Below are positions 5,913-12,746 of a stretch of DNA of 12,746 nucleotides, in pieces. The notes below the pieces were generated by a model. It made no database searches. It worked only from the letters and a program-made list of their open reading frames with translations, and had not been told where the DNA came from. Made by a program: the position numbers and the translations under genes. The stretch's first letter is position 1. Every line of letters begins with the position of its first letter. This stretch comes from an uncultured Bacteroidia bacterium (GTDB lineage: Bacteria > Bacteroidota > Bacteroidia > Bacteroidales > UBA932), in contig CACXFP010000013.1 of assembly GCA_902766985.1 (NCBI GenBank), forward strand, positions 1 through 12,746. The letters are read 5' to 3'.

Positions 5913-6559
5913 AGGAAAAAATACATCTGATAGTTCTCAGCCACACCAAATTCGGGGAGAATTCCGTCGTCCTGCACACCCTGTGCAGGGAATACGGAAG
6001 GAAGGGTTTCCTGGTGAAGGTGGGACAGAAGACGCGCCCGGCTCTTTTCCAGCCCCTAAACATCCTTGAAGCCGAGGTCACGGTGAATCCGAGGTCGGAC
6101 CTATGGTGGGCCGGATCCCTGAAGGCCAGGACCCCGCTGAACGGCATCCGCTCCGACATAAGGAAAAACACCATGACACTGTTCATGGGCGAGGTACTGT
6201 TCAAAGTCGTCAAAGAGGGAATGTCCGAGGACGGCCTGTTTGACTGGTGCGAACGGACGATCCTGACCCTGGACGCCTTGAAAACGGATTATCCCAACTA
6301 TCACCTGAGATTCCTCCTGGAACTTTCCATGACCCTGGGATTCAGCCCGTCCATCGAAGACCTGGCCCCGTTCGCGGGAAGCCATGTCAGGGAACTTGAA
6401 GTCTTCCTCTCCTCCCCTTTCGAACAGGCGATGCTGCTGCCCCTTACCGGAGAGGCCCGCAATGAAATGGCCGGTGTGATACTCCGTTACCTGGAATATC
6501 ACACCGAATCATCAATCAACGTCCGCTCCCTGAAGGTCCTCAGGGAAATATACGGATAG
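5909..6559 (+). CDS. recO: DNA repair protein RecO
   Basis: A 216-residue recombination mediator that, with RecR, loads RecA onto SSB-coated single-stranded DNA. The N-terminal OB fold (about 1-75) has the typical opening, with an LSHTKFGENS segment at 10-19 and a downstream G-R-K-G-F turn (30-34). The rest (about 80-216) is the helical domain, and the C-terminal SLKVLREIYG matches the usual Bacteroidota ending. Only two cysteines are present (C26, C114), so the zinc-finger cluster seen in some RecO proteins is absent. The length is slightly short for the family (about 230-250) but no truncation is apparent. The gene overlaps rdgB by 4 bp and ends 24 bp before the convergent rnr stop. RecO sequences diverge strongly; the call rests on overall pattern, length and the C-terminal motif. 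Confidence 0.85.
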   Translation: MKEKIHLIVLSHTKFGENSVVLHTLCREYGRKGFLVKVGQKTRPALFQPLNILEAEVTVNPRSDLWWAGSLKARTPLNGIRSDIRKNTMTLFMGEVLFKVVKEGMSEDGLFDWCERTILTLDALKTDYPNYHLRFLLELSMTLGFSPSIEDLAPFAGSHVRELEVFLSSPFEQAMLLPLTGEARNEMAGVILRYLEYHTESSINVRSLKVLREIYG

Positions 6560-6563
6560 GGTG

Positions 6564-6592
6564 CCGCCGCGGGCGGATGAATCCTATTTTTT
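6564..6592 (+). terminator. Possible weak terminator after recO
   Basis: CCGCC-GCG-GGCGG (6564-6576) forms a short GC-rich hairpin. A run of six T (6587-6592) follows, but only after about 10 bases, which is far for a classical intrinsic terminator. That run lies inside the lysine codons at the end of rnr, so it may be coincidental. Confidence 0.3.
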
Positions 6593-8776
6593 CTTCCGGA
6601 AATTCCTTTTCTTGGACTCCTTGATCGCCCTGGCGACCTTGGCCTTGCGGGCCGTCCTGTTGCCGGCCTTCTCATAAAAATGCTCCTCGACAGGAATGTC
6701 CTCCGATTCTTCAACTTCCGGCTCCACCAACTCATAATCAAGGAGTTTCTGCTCAAGGTTGGTAGCCTTGACCCTGATCCTGACAGGATCCCCGAGCTGA
6801 TATACCTTGCCGGTGTGGTCCCCGACGATCCTGTAATGGTCTTCATCGAAGGTGAAATGGTCCTGGCGGACTTCCCGGAGCGAAACCATCCCCTCGATAT
6901 GGGTAGGCTCGATCTCGACGTACATTCCCCATTCGGTCAGACCGGAGATATGTCCTTCGAATTCCTGACCTACCTTGTCCTGCATGAATTCTACGAGCTT
7001 GTATTTCGTACTGGACCTTTCGGCCTCTGCTGCAACCACCTCCCTGTCGGATGCGTGCATGCACTGTTCGCTATAGTAGAGCTTGTCCTGCGAGGAGGCC
7101 CCGTCAAGATAGAGGGACAGAAGCCTGTGGACCATCATGTCGGGATACCGGCGGATCGGAGAGGTGAAATGGGTGTAGAACTTGAACGCCAGACCATAAT
7201 GACCGATATTGTCGGTGCTGTAGCAGGCCTTGGCCATGGCCCTGAGGGCAATCATTTCCATGGCGCCGTACTCGGGCTTGTCCTTCGCCTCGGCAAGCAG
7301 GGCATTCAGGGATTTTGAAACGGATTTGCCGTCGTCGGTCTCTCCCATCTTGTATCCGAAATTGCCAGCGAACTCCCTGAGGCCCTGGATTTTCTCCATG
7401 TTCGGTTCGTCGTGTATACGGTAGACGAAAGTCTTGGCGGACTTGTCGGCGCGCCCGTTCATCTTGCCGGAGGTCGCGATGAATTCGGCAACCGACCTGT
7501 TGGCCAGGAGCATGAACTCTTCGATGAGCCAGTTGGCCTCCTTGGATATCTTCTCATACACCCTCACCGGCTTGCCGCTTTCATCAACCTCGACCTCCAT
7601 CTCGGGGCGGTCGAAATTGATGGCCCCCGATGAGAAGCGCCTTTTCCTGAGCGTCAGGGCAAGCCTGTTCAAAAGCAAGATGGTGTCGGACAGTTCTCCC
7701 GGCACTCCCTCAACTTTTTCTCCTTCAATTATTTTCTGGGCGGTGTCATAGTCGAACCTGTGATCCGACCGGATGACGGTCCTACCGAACCAGCTGCTGA
7801 CCGTTTTCCCAAGCGGAGTCATCTCGAACACGGCCGAGAACGTAAGCTTCTCCTCGTCGGGACGGAGGGAACAGAGGTTGTTCGAAAGTTTTTCCGGCAA
7901 CATCGGAACCGTGCGGTCGACCAGGTATACGGATGTCCCGCGGGACTGGGCCTCCTTGTCGATGATGGTTCCGGGCTTGACATAATAAGACACGTCGGCT
8001 ATGTGGACTCCTATCTCATAATTCCCGTTCTCCAGATTTCTGAAAGACAGGGCGTCATCGAAATCCTTCGCGTCGGCAGGGTCGATAGTAAACGTAAGGA
8101 TGTCGCGGAAATCCCTCCTTCCGGCAAGGTCTTTCGCGGTAATCTCGGAGGGAATGGCCTCGGCGGCCTCCTCTACTTCCTTCTCGAACCTGTAAGGGAG
8201 TCCGAATTCCGCAAGGATGGCATGCATCTCGGTTTCATTGTCGCCGGGAGCCCCGAGAATGTCTACTATCTTTCCATGCGGGCAGTTCTCGCCTTTGGGC
8301 CAGCCGTCCACCAGCGCGGCGACCTTCATGCCCTTGCAGGCCTTGAGGTCTTCGGTGAAGTCTACGGCTATGTCATAAGGCATGTTCCTGCTCTGCATGA
8401 GCACCCACGCCTGTTTTCCTACGGTATGGAGGATTCCCACGAAAGGGATTCTCGAGCGTTCCACTATCTCGGTAATGAAACCTTCGCGCTTCTTTGTCCT
8501 TGGATTTACGTCCGTAACGGCAACCTTCACACGGTCGCCATGGAGGGCTCCGCGGGTCTTCTTGGCCCCAACGAAAACATCATTGGAGGGATCGTCGGGC
8601 AGGAGCACGAAGCAATAGCCTTCGCGGGTCATCTGCACCGTCCCTTCCATTTCGGGCCAGTCACCCCTTCTCTTTTCCCTCTTGAGACCGCCGGAACGTC
8701 TCACATCGGCGGCAACGCCACGCTTCCTCTTGTCTTCCGCTTTACGCGCGTGGCCTGAATTCCTTCTTTTTGACAT
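6584..8776 (-). CDS. rnr: Ribonuclease R (3'-5' exoribonuclease, RNB family)
   Basis: A 730-residue processive exoribonuclease that degrades structured RNA in the cytoplasm. The order is a basic N-terminal tail (1-40), two cold-shock-type RNA-binding domains (about 41-100 and 105-175), the RNB catalytic domain (about 215-550), an S1 domain (about 603-685) and a lysine/arginine-rich C-terminal tail (705-730). The four metal-binding aspartates lie in DPADAKDFDD as D232, D238, D240 and D241, matching D272, D278, D280 and D281 of E. coli RNase R. The HFTSPIRRYPD segment (536-546) carries the catalytic arginines. Both cold-shock domains and the basic tail favour RNase R over RNase II. The gene is monocistronic, divergent from the mannosidase operon, with a -7 box about 23 bp upstream. 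The ATG at 8776 is the first in frame with this promoter. Low-complexity tails rich in charge are usual for the family. Confidence 0.96.
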   Translation of the reverse strand: MSKRRNSGHARKAEDKRKRGVAADVRRSGGLKREKRRGDWPEMEGTVQMTREGYCFVLLPDDPSNDVFVGAKKTRGALHGDRVKVAVTDVNPRTKKREGFITEIVERSRIPFVGILHTVGKQAWVLMQSRNMPYDIAVDFTEDLKACKGMKVAALVDGWPKGENCPHGKIVDILGAPGDNETEMHAILAEFGLPYRFEKEVEEAAEAIPSEITAKDLAGRRDFRDILTFTIDPADAKDFDDALSFRNLENGNYEIGVHIADVSYYVKPGTIIDKEAQSRGTSVYLVDRTVPMLPEKLSNNLCSLRPDEEKLTFSAVFEMTPLGKTVSSWFGRTVIRSDHRFDYDTAQKIIEGEKVEGVPGELSDTILLLNRLALTLRKRRFSSGAINFDRPEMEVEVDESGKPVRVYEKISKEANWLIEEFMLLANRSVAEFIATSGKMNGRADKSAKTFVYRIHDEPNMEKIQGLREFAGNFGYKMGETDDGKSVSKSLNALLAEAKDKPEYGAMEMIALRAMAKACYSTDNIGHYGLAFKFYTHFTSPIRRYPDMMVHRLLSLYLDGASSQDKLYYSEQCMHASDREVVAAEAERSSTKYKLVEFMQDKVGQEFEGHISGLTEWGMYVEIEPTHIEGMVSLREVRQDHFTFDEDHYRIVGDHTGKVYQLGDPVRIRVKATNLEQKLLDYELVEPEVEESEDIPVEEHFYEKAGNRTARKAKVARAIKESKKRNFRKKK

Positions 8777-8798
8777 ATTCTAACCTTATAAAATCGGG

Positions 8799-8806
8799 CA
8801 AAGTTA
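8799..8806 (-). promoter_or_regulatory. Candidate -7 box for rnr
   Basis: The minus strand reads TAACTTTG, a full match to TAnnTTTG, 22 bp upstream of the rnr ATG. This predicts a leader of roughly 15 nt without a Shine-Dalgarno sequence. No convincing -33 TTTG is seen at 19-21 bp; the nearest is TTTAAC (8831-8826). Confidence 0.55.
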
Positions 8807-8827
8807 AGAATAATATGAGATTTTTGT

Positions 8828-8835
8828 TAAATTTG
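8828..8835 (+). promoter_or_regulatory. Candidate -7 box for the GH92-ROK-manA operon
   Basis: TAAATTTG matches TAnnTTTG fully and lies 27 bp upstream of the GH92 ATG at 8863. The predicted leader of about 20 nt is A-rich (CACAAACACAGCACAAT) and has no Shine-Dalgarno, as is common in Bacteroidota. No clear -33 TTTG is seen. The two -7 boxes of this divergent region are 21 bp apart. Confidence 0.55.
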
Positions 8836-8862
8836 GAAGTTAATTCACAAACACAGCACAAT

Positions 8863-11163
8863 ATGAAAATCCGTACCTCGATCCTCCTGGCCCTGCTTGT
8901 CGCAGCAATTTCCTGCACATCAAGGCCTGAAGTCACCTTGGCCGACGATCCCGTCGAATATGTTTCCACCCTTGTGGGCACCCAGTCGGACTTTACCCTC
9001 TCGACCGGAAACACCTACCCCGCCATCGCCCTCCCCTGGGGCATGAATTTCTGGACTCCCCAGACCGGCAAAAATGGCAATGGTTGGGCATACACCTACA
9101 ATGCACACACCATCAGGGGTTTCAAGCAGACCCACCAGCCTTCTCCATGGATCAATGACTACGGCCAGTTCTCACTGATGCCGGTGCGCGACGCCTCCCG
9201 TTTCGGCGAAGAAGAAAGGCAGAGCATATTCTCCCACCAGAGCGAGACTGCGAAACCCTATTACTATCAAGTATATCTGGCAGACAGCGATGTCAATGTC
9301 GAGATTACCCCCACCGAAAGGGCAGCCGTACTCAGGTTCACTTTCCCTGACAGCGAGACCTCCGGAATCGTCATCGATGCATTCGACCATGGTTCCTCAG
9401 TCAAGGTGGACAAGGCAGCCGGAAAGGTGACAGGATACACCACCCGCAACAGCAGGGGCGTCCCCGAGAATTTCCGCAACTGGTTCACCCTCACCTTCGA
9501 CAAGGCTATCGAGTCCTTCGACATCTATGACGGTGACAAGAACGTAGGCGGAAACGAATACACCGGAGACCACGCCATCGCCGTAGTCAAGTTCAAGACC
9601 GTACGCGGGGAGAAGGTCAACGTCAAGGTGGCTTCTTCCTTCATCTCCCCCGAACAGGCGGAAGTGAACCTCAAGGAGGTAGCCGGAAAGGACTTCGAGA
9701 CCGTAAAGGGCGAGGCAAAGGACAGTTGGAATAAGATCCTCGGTCGCATAAAGGTAGGCGGAGGCACCGTGGACCAATACCGCACATTCTACTCCTGCCT
9801 CTACCGGAGCACGCTCTTCCCCCGCAAGTTCTATGAAATCTCAGCCGAGGGAAAACCCATCCATTACAGCCCCTACGACGGCAAGGTCCACGATGGCTAT
9901 ATGTATACCGACAACGGTTTCTGGGACACCTTCAGGGCGCAGTTCCCCCTCCTCAACCTCGTCTTCCCCGACATCAACGAGGAAATACAGAAGGGCATGG
10001 CCTGCATCGCCAAGGAGAATCCCTTCCTCCCCGAATGGGCCAGCCCCGGACACAGGAACTGCATGGTAGGAAACAACTCCGCATCCATCGTAGCTGATGC
10101 CATCCTGCTGGGAGTCAATACCGAAGAACTCGAGACCCTCTACAACACCCTTGTTTATGGGGCGCACCACAACCATCCGTTCATCAAGTCCACGGGACGT
10201 TACGGACACGAGTACTACGACAGTCTCGGTTACGTGCCCTACAACGTAGGCATCAATGAGAATGTGGCTAGGACCCTTGAATACGCTTATGACGACTGGT
10301 GCATCCTCCAGGTGGCGAAGAAACTCGGACGCCCCGAAGAGGAAATAAACAAATACACGGCCCATGCCCTCAACTACAGGAACGTCTTCGATCCCGAGAC
10401 GAAACTGATGAGAGGCAAGAATGACGACGGCACCTTCGTGGCGGAATTCAGCCCCTACAAATGGGGTGACGCCTACACCGAAGGCAACGCCTGGCACTAC
10501 ACATGGTCCGTATTCCACGATCCCCAGGGACTCATCGACCTGATGGGCGGAGACAGGGAATTCACCCGGATGCTCGACTCAGTATTCATCGTTCCTCCCA
10601 TCTATGACGACAGCTACTACCGCTTCCGCATCCATGAGATTGCCGAGATGCAGGTGGCGAACATGGGCAACTACGCCCACGGCAACCAGCCGGCACAGCA
10701 TATGATCTACCTCTACGACTGGGCCCGCGAACCCTGGAAGACACAGCAGCATGTCCGCGAAGTGATGAACAAGCTCTACACCGCAAAGCCTGACGGATAC
10801 TGCGGCGACGAAGACAACGGACAGACCTCGGCGTGGTATGTATTCTCCGCCCTCGGTTTCTATCCCGTATGCCCCGGCTCCGGCCAGTACGCCGTCGGAT
10901 CGCCCCTATTCAAGAAAGCCGTAGTCACCCGCCCGGACGGAAAGCAGTTCACGATCGACGCCCCCGCCAATTCCCATGAAAACGTGTATGTCACTTCAAT
11001 GACATTGAACGGAAAGAACTGGGACCGCAACTTCCTCACCTGGGACGACCTGACCGCCGGAGCGAAGATTTCCTACACAATGGCTTCCAAACCCGACACC
11101 AACAGGGGGACATCCGACGAAGCCAAGCCTTACTCTTTCAGCAACGAATTGAAAACCAAATAA
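8863..11163 (+). CDS. GH92 family exo-alpha-mannosidase, predicted lipoprotein
   Basis: A 766-residue glycoside hydrolase that removes terminal alpha-linked mannose from N-glycans or yeast/fungal mannans in a calcium-dependent, inverting reaction. Residues 1-18 form a lipoprotein-type signal ending in AAIS-C18 (an imperfect lipobox, with A at -3), so the enzyme is likely membrane-anchored outside the cytoplasm. The N-terminal beta domain (about 28-290) holds a GFKQTHQPSPW motif (87-97). The (alpha/alpha)6 catalytic domain follows with GNNSAS (403-408), EGNAWHYTW (540-548), GNQPAQH (607-613) and GDEDNGQ (648-654). By comparison with the characterised Bt3990, E540 is the probable acid, and D649 and D651 form the base site. 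Linkage specificity (alpha-1,2, 1,3 or others) cannot be read. Upstream in-frame starts at 8770 (TTG) and 8815 would bury the signal and precede the promoter. The gene uses C-ending codons strongly, suggesting high expression. It leads the mannose operon. Confidence 0.94.
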   Translation: MKIRTSILLALLVAAISCTSRPEVTLADDPVEYVSTLVGTQSDFTLSTGNTYPAIALPWGMNFWTPQTGKNGNGWAYTYNAHTIRGFKQTHQPSPWINDYGQFSLMPVRDASRFGEEERQSIFSHQSETAKPYYYQVYLADSDVNVEITPTERAAVLRFTFPDSETSGIVIDAFDHGSSVKVDKAAGKVTGYTTRNSRGVPENFRNWFTLTFDKAIESFDIYDGDKNVGGNEYTGDHAIAVVKFKTVRGEKVNVKVASSFISPEQAEVNLKEVAGKDFETVKGEAKDSWNKILGRIKVGGGTVDQYRTFYSCLYRSTLFPRKFYEISAEGKPIHYSPYDGKVHDGYMYTDNGFWDTFRAQFPLLNLVFPDINEEIQKGMACIAKENPFLPEWASPGHRNCMVGNNSASIVADAILLGVNTEELETLYNTLVYGAHHNHPFIKSTGRYGHEYYDSLGYVPYNVGINENVARTLEYAYDDWCILQVAKKLGRPEEEINKYTAHALNYRNVFDPETKLMRGKNDDGTFVAEFSPYKWGDAYTEGNAWHYTWSVFHDPQGLIDLMGGDREFTRMLDSVFIVPPIYDDSYYRFRIHEIAEMQVANMGNYAHGNQPAQHMIYLYDWAREPWKTQQHVREVMNKLYTAKPDGYCGDEDNGQTSAWYVFSALGFYPVCPGSGQYAVGSPLFKKAVVTRPDGKQFTIDAPANSHENVYVTSMTLNGKNWDRNFLTWDDLTAGAKISYTMASKPDTNRGTSDEAKPYSFSNELKTK

Positions 11164-11172
11164 ATTGAATTT

Positions 11173-12288
11173 ATGAACGAGATAAGCAAAGACAAAAGAC
11201 TTGTCCTTACCCTTGACGCAGGCGGCACCAACATGGTGTTCGGAGCCATGAAAGGCGGAGAATACGTTGGAGAGACCCTGAGACTTCCCTCCAATTCGTC
11301 CGACCTTGACCTTTGCCTCGACACTATGGTGAAGGGCTTTACGGCCGTCAGGGACTCCCTTAAAGCTTCAGGCGAAAAGGAACCTGCAGCCATAAGCTTC
11401 TGCTTCCCCGGTCCCGCCGACTACGCCCGCGGAATCATCGGAGGCTTCCTGCCCAACTTCCCTTCATTCAGGGACGGTGTCGCCCTCGGCCCCTTCCTCC
11501 AGGACAGGTTCGGAATCCCTGTATATATCAACAACGACGGAGACCTCTACGCCTACGGTGAAGCCCTCGGCGGGGCCCTTCCCGAAATCAACGCCCGCCT
11601 GAAAGAGGCCGGCAGCGCCAAGGAATACCACAACCTCATCGGCTACACCTTCGGCACAGGATTCGGAATCGGAGTGGTCATCAACGGAGAACTCAACCGC
11701 GGAGACAACTCCTGCGTCGAAACCTTCTGCCTCGAGCATCCGTTCCTGGACGGCGTGATGGTTGAGGAAGGCGTTGCTGCAAGGGCTGTAAAGAGGGTCT
11801 ACGGCAACCTCATAGGGAACCCCAACCACGGACTTGAGCCAAAGGACATCGGCGACATCTGCAACGGCGTGCGCGAAGGCAACCGTGAAGCGGCCATCGC
11901 CGCCTTCAACGAGCTGGGAGAGGTAGCCGGAGACGCCATGGCGAAGGCCGCTTCCCTCATCGACGGCCTCATCGTCATCGGAGGCGGCATCATGTACAAC
12001 TACAAGTACATCATGCCCGGAATCCTCAAGAGCATGCGTTCCAAGCTGCATACCCTCAGCGGCGAAGTCGTGAGGAGGGTCCAGCCCAACGTCTATAACC
12101 TCGACGACCCCGACGAATTCGCGATCTTCGCCGCCGGCGAGGCCCGCGGACTCAAGGTTTACGGGACAGACAAGACCGTCATATACGACCCGATGAAGAG
12201 ACTCGGCGTCATGCGTTCCAAGATCGGAGCCAGCAAGGCCATCTCCCTCGGTGCCTATTCGTTCGCCCTTAAAGAACTCGATTCATAA
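11173..12288 (+). CDS. ROK family sugar kinase, probable hexokinase/mannokinase of the mannose operon
   Basis: A 371-residue cytoplasmic kinase of the ROK group. It shows the phosphate-1 motif LDAGGTN (14-20), the catalytic-aspartate region INNDGD (119-124, D122 as base), the phosphate-2 motif GTGFGIG (161-167) and the adenosine-site glycines in IVIGGGI (267-273). The usual ROK zinc loop CxCGxxGC is not intact: the corresponding stretch reads NRGDNSCVETFCLEH (175-189), keeping the C-x-E-T-x-C part but lacking the first cysteines and glycines. At 371 residues it is longer than typical glucokinase-type ROK proteins (about 300-320), with extra sequence at about 325-371. No N-terminal helix-turn-helix is seen, so it is an enzyme and not a ROK repressor. 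It starts 9 bp after the mannosidase stop and overlaps manA by 1 bp. Mannose as substrate is inferred from these neighbours; glucose, fructose or N-acetylhexosamines are alternatives. Confidence 0.85.
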   Translation: MNEISKDKRLVLTLDAGGTNMVFGAMKGGEYVGETLRLPSNSSDLDLCLDTMVKGFTAVRDSLKASGEKEPAAISFCFPGPADYARGIIGGFLPNFPSFRDGVALGPFLQDRFGIPVYINNDGDLYAYGEALGGALPEINARLKEAGSAKEYHNLIGYTFGTGFGIGVVINGELNRGDNSCVETFCLEHPFLDGVMVEEGVAARAVKRVYGNLIGNPNHGLEPKDIGDICNGVREGNREAAIAAFNELGEVAGDAMAKAASLIDGLIVIGGGIMYNYKYIMPGILKSMRSKLHTLSGEVVRRVQPNVYNLDDPDEFAIFAAGEARGLKVYGTDKTVIYDPMKRLGVMRSKIGASKAISLGAYSFALKELDS

Positions 12289-12746
12289 TGGCAATGCTAT
12301 ATCCGCTGAAATTCGTTCCCTACCTCAAGACCGTTGTCTGGGGTGGGGAAAGGATTGCCCCTTTCAAGGGAATCTCCACAGATCAGGAAAAAATAGGAGA
12401 AAGTTGGGAACTCTCCGGCGTAACGGGACATGAGTCCGTCGTCTCCAACGGGGAACTGCAGGGAAGGGATATCGTTTCCCTGATCCGTGAATACGGGGCC
12501 TCCCTTGTCGGGAAACACGTTTTTGAATCGGAGGGGAACGTTTTTCCCCTCTTGGTCAAATTCATAGATGCCAAGGGAGACCTGTCGATCCAGGTCCATC
12601 CAGACGACGATCTTGCAATGAAGCGTCATGGCACGAAAGGCAAGACCGAAATGTGGTACGTGGTGGACGCCGCTCCGGGAGCAAGCCTGTACGCCGGCCT
12701 GACCAAGGAGATCACTCCGGAAGAATACGAAAGGAGAGTGGCCGAC
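12288..12746 (+). CDS. manA: Mannose-6-phosphate isomerase, class I (partial, 3' end beyond the window)
   Basis: The first 153 codons are open to the window edge. The enzyme interconverts mannose-6-phosphate and fructose-6-phosphate, here linking mannose to glycolysis. The visible part has the type I N-terminus (LYPLKFVPYLKTVVWGG, 4-20), GESWELSG (37-44), and the zinc-site segment IQVHPDD (101-107) with Q102 and H104, followed by GKTEMWYV (118-125) with E121. These are the conserved metal-binding positions of the cupin-type isomerases. The start overlaps the kinase stop as TAATG, which supports ATG 12288 and translational coupling; a second ATG two codons later (12294) is possible. Codon use is less C-biased than in the two genes upstream. 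Because the end is missing, the full length and active-site arginine cannot be checked. Confidence 0.92.
   Translation, partial: MAMLYPLKFVPYLKTVVWGGERIAPFKGISTDQEKIGESWELSGVTGHESVVSNGELQGRDIVSLIREYGASLVGKHVFESEGNVFPLLVKFIDAKGDLSIQVHPDDDLAMKRHGTKGKTEMWYVVDAAPGASLYAGLTKEITPEEYERRVAD

Noticed and set aside
7760..8758. Plus-strand open frame of 332 codons opposite rnr
   Set aside because: The minus strand here encodes the conserved cold-shock and RNB regions of RNase R; the plus-strand product has no recognisable domains or upstream signals.
9841..10518. Minus-strand open frame of 225 codons inside the GH92 gene
   Set aside because: It is a valine/glycine-rich shadow of the catalytic domain coding frame, with no start context and no known motifs.
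1..12746. Defence, secretion or other undescribed multi-gene system
   Set aside because: Every substantial coding region falls into a recognised housekeeping or mannose-catabolism family. The only unexplained structure is the repeat family and the palindromic promoter elements.

Overview
The window reads as a chromosomal segment of a Bacteroidota bacterium, most likely a moderately GC-rich member of the Bacteroidales. The reasons are several. Intergenic regions carry the Bacteroidota-type -7 promoter box TAnnTTTG. Start codons generally lack a clear Shine-Dalgarno sequence. The GH92 mannosidase lipoprotein is followed by a ROK sugar kinase and a mannose-6-phosphate isomerase. The RecO, RdgB, RsgA and S41 peptidase sequences look like Bacteroidales forms. 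A genus cannot be named from the sequence alone.

Layout, left to right. Positions 1-98 hold part of a structured repeat. A minus-strand pair follows: a short-chain polyprenyl diphosphate synthase (1406-2383), then a U32 family protein of the TrhP/RlhA RNA-hydroxylation type (122-1390). A symmetric 52-bp divergent promoter region separates this pair from plus-strand rsgA (2436-3386). The 159 bp between rsgA and the convergent S41 C-terminal processing peptidase (3546-5171, minus) is almost entirely two tandem copies of the same repeat. A second divergent region leads to rdgB-recO (5295-6559, plus), which overlap by ATGA. They converge on rnr (6584-8776, minus). A third divergent region leads to a plus-strand mannose operon: a GH92 lipoprotein (8863-11163), a ROK kinase (11173-12288) and the start of manA (12288 to the window edge).

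How the genes work together. The left two thirds are housekeeping: isoprenoid synthesis, RNA modification, ribosome maturation, envelope proteolysis, nucleotide-pool cleaning, recombination repair and RNA decay. The right end is a compact mannose salvage route. GH92 would release mannose from alpha-mannosides outside the cytoplasm, the ROK kinase would plausibly phosphorylate it, and ManA would convert mannose-6-phosphate to fructose-6-phosphate. No transporter or regulator of this operon is visible.

The most unusual content is the repeat family. A hairpin element of about 72-75 bp has long perfect terminal arms and a conserved inner hairpin. It sits at the 3' ends of genes at two loci. Its outer arms differ between loci, yet each pairs perfectly with its own partner. 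No defence system, mobile-element transposase, CRISPR array, tRNA or rRNA is visible. No gene-free stretch exceeds 300 bp.
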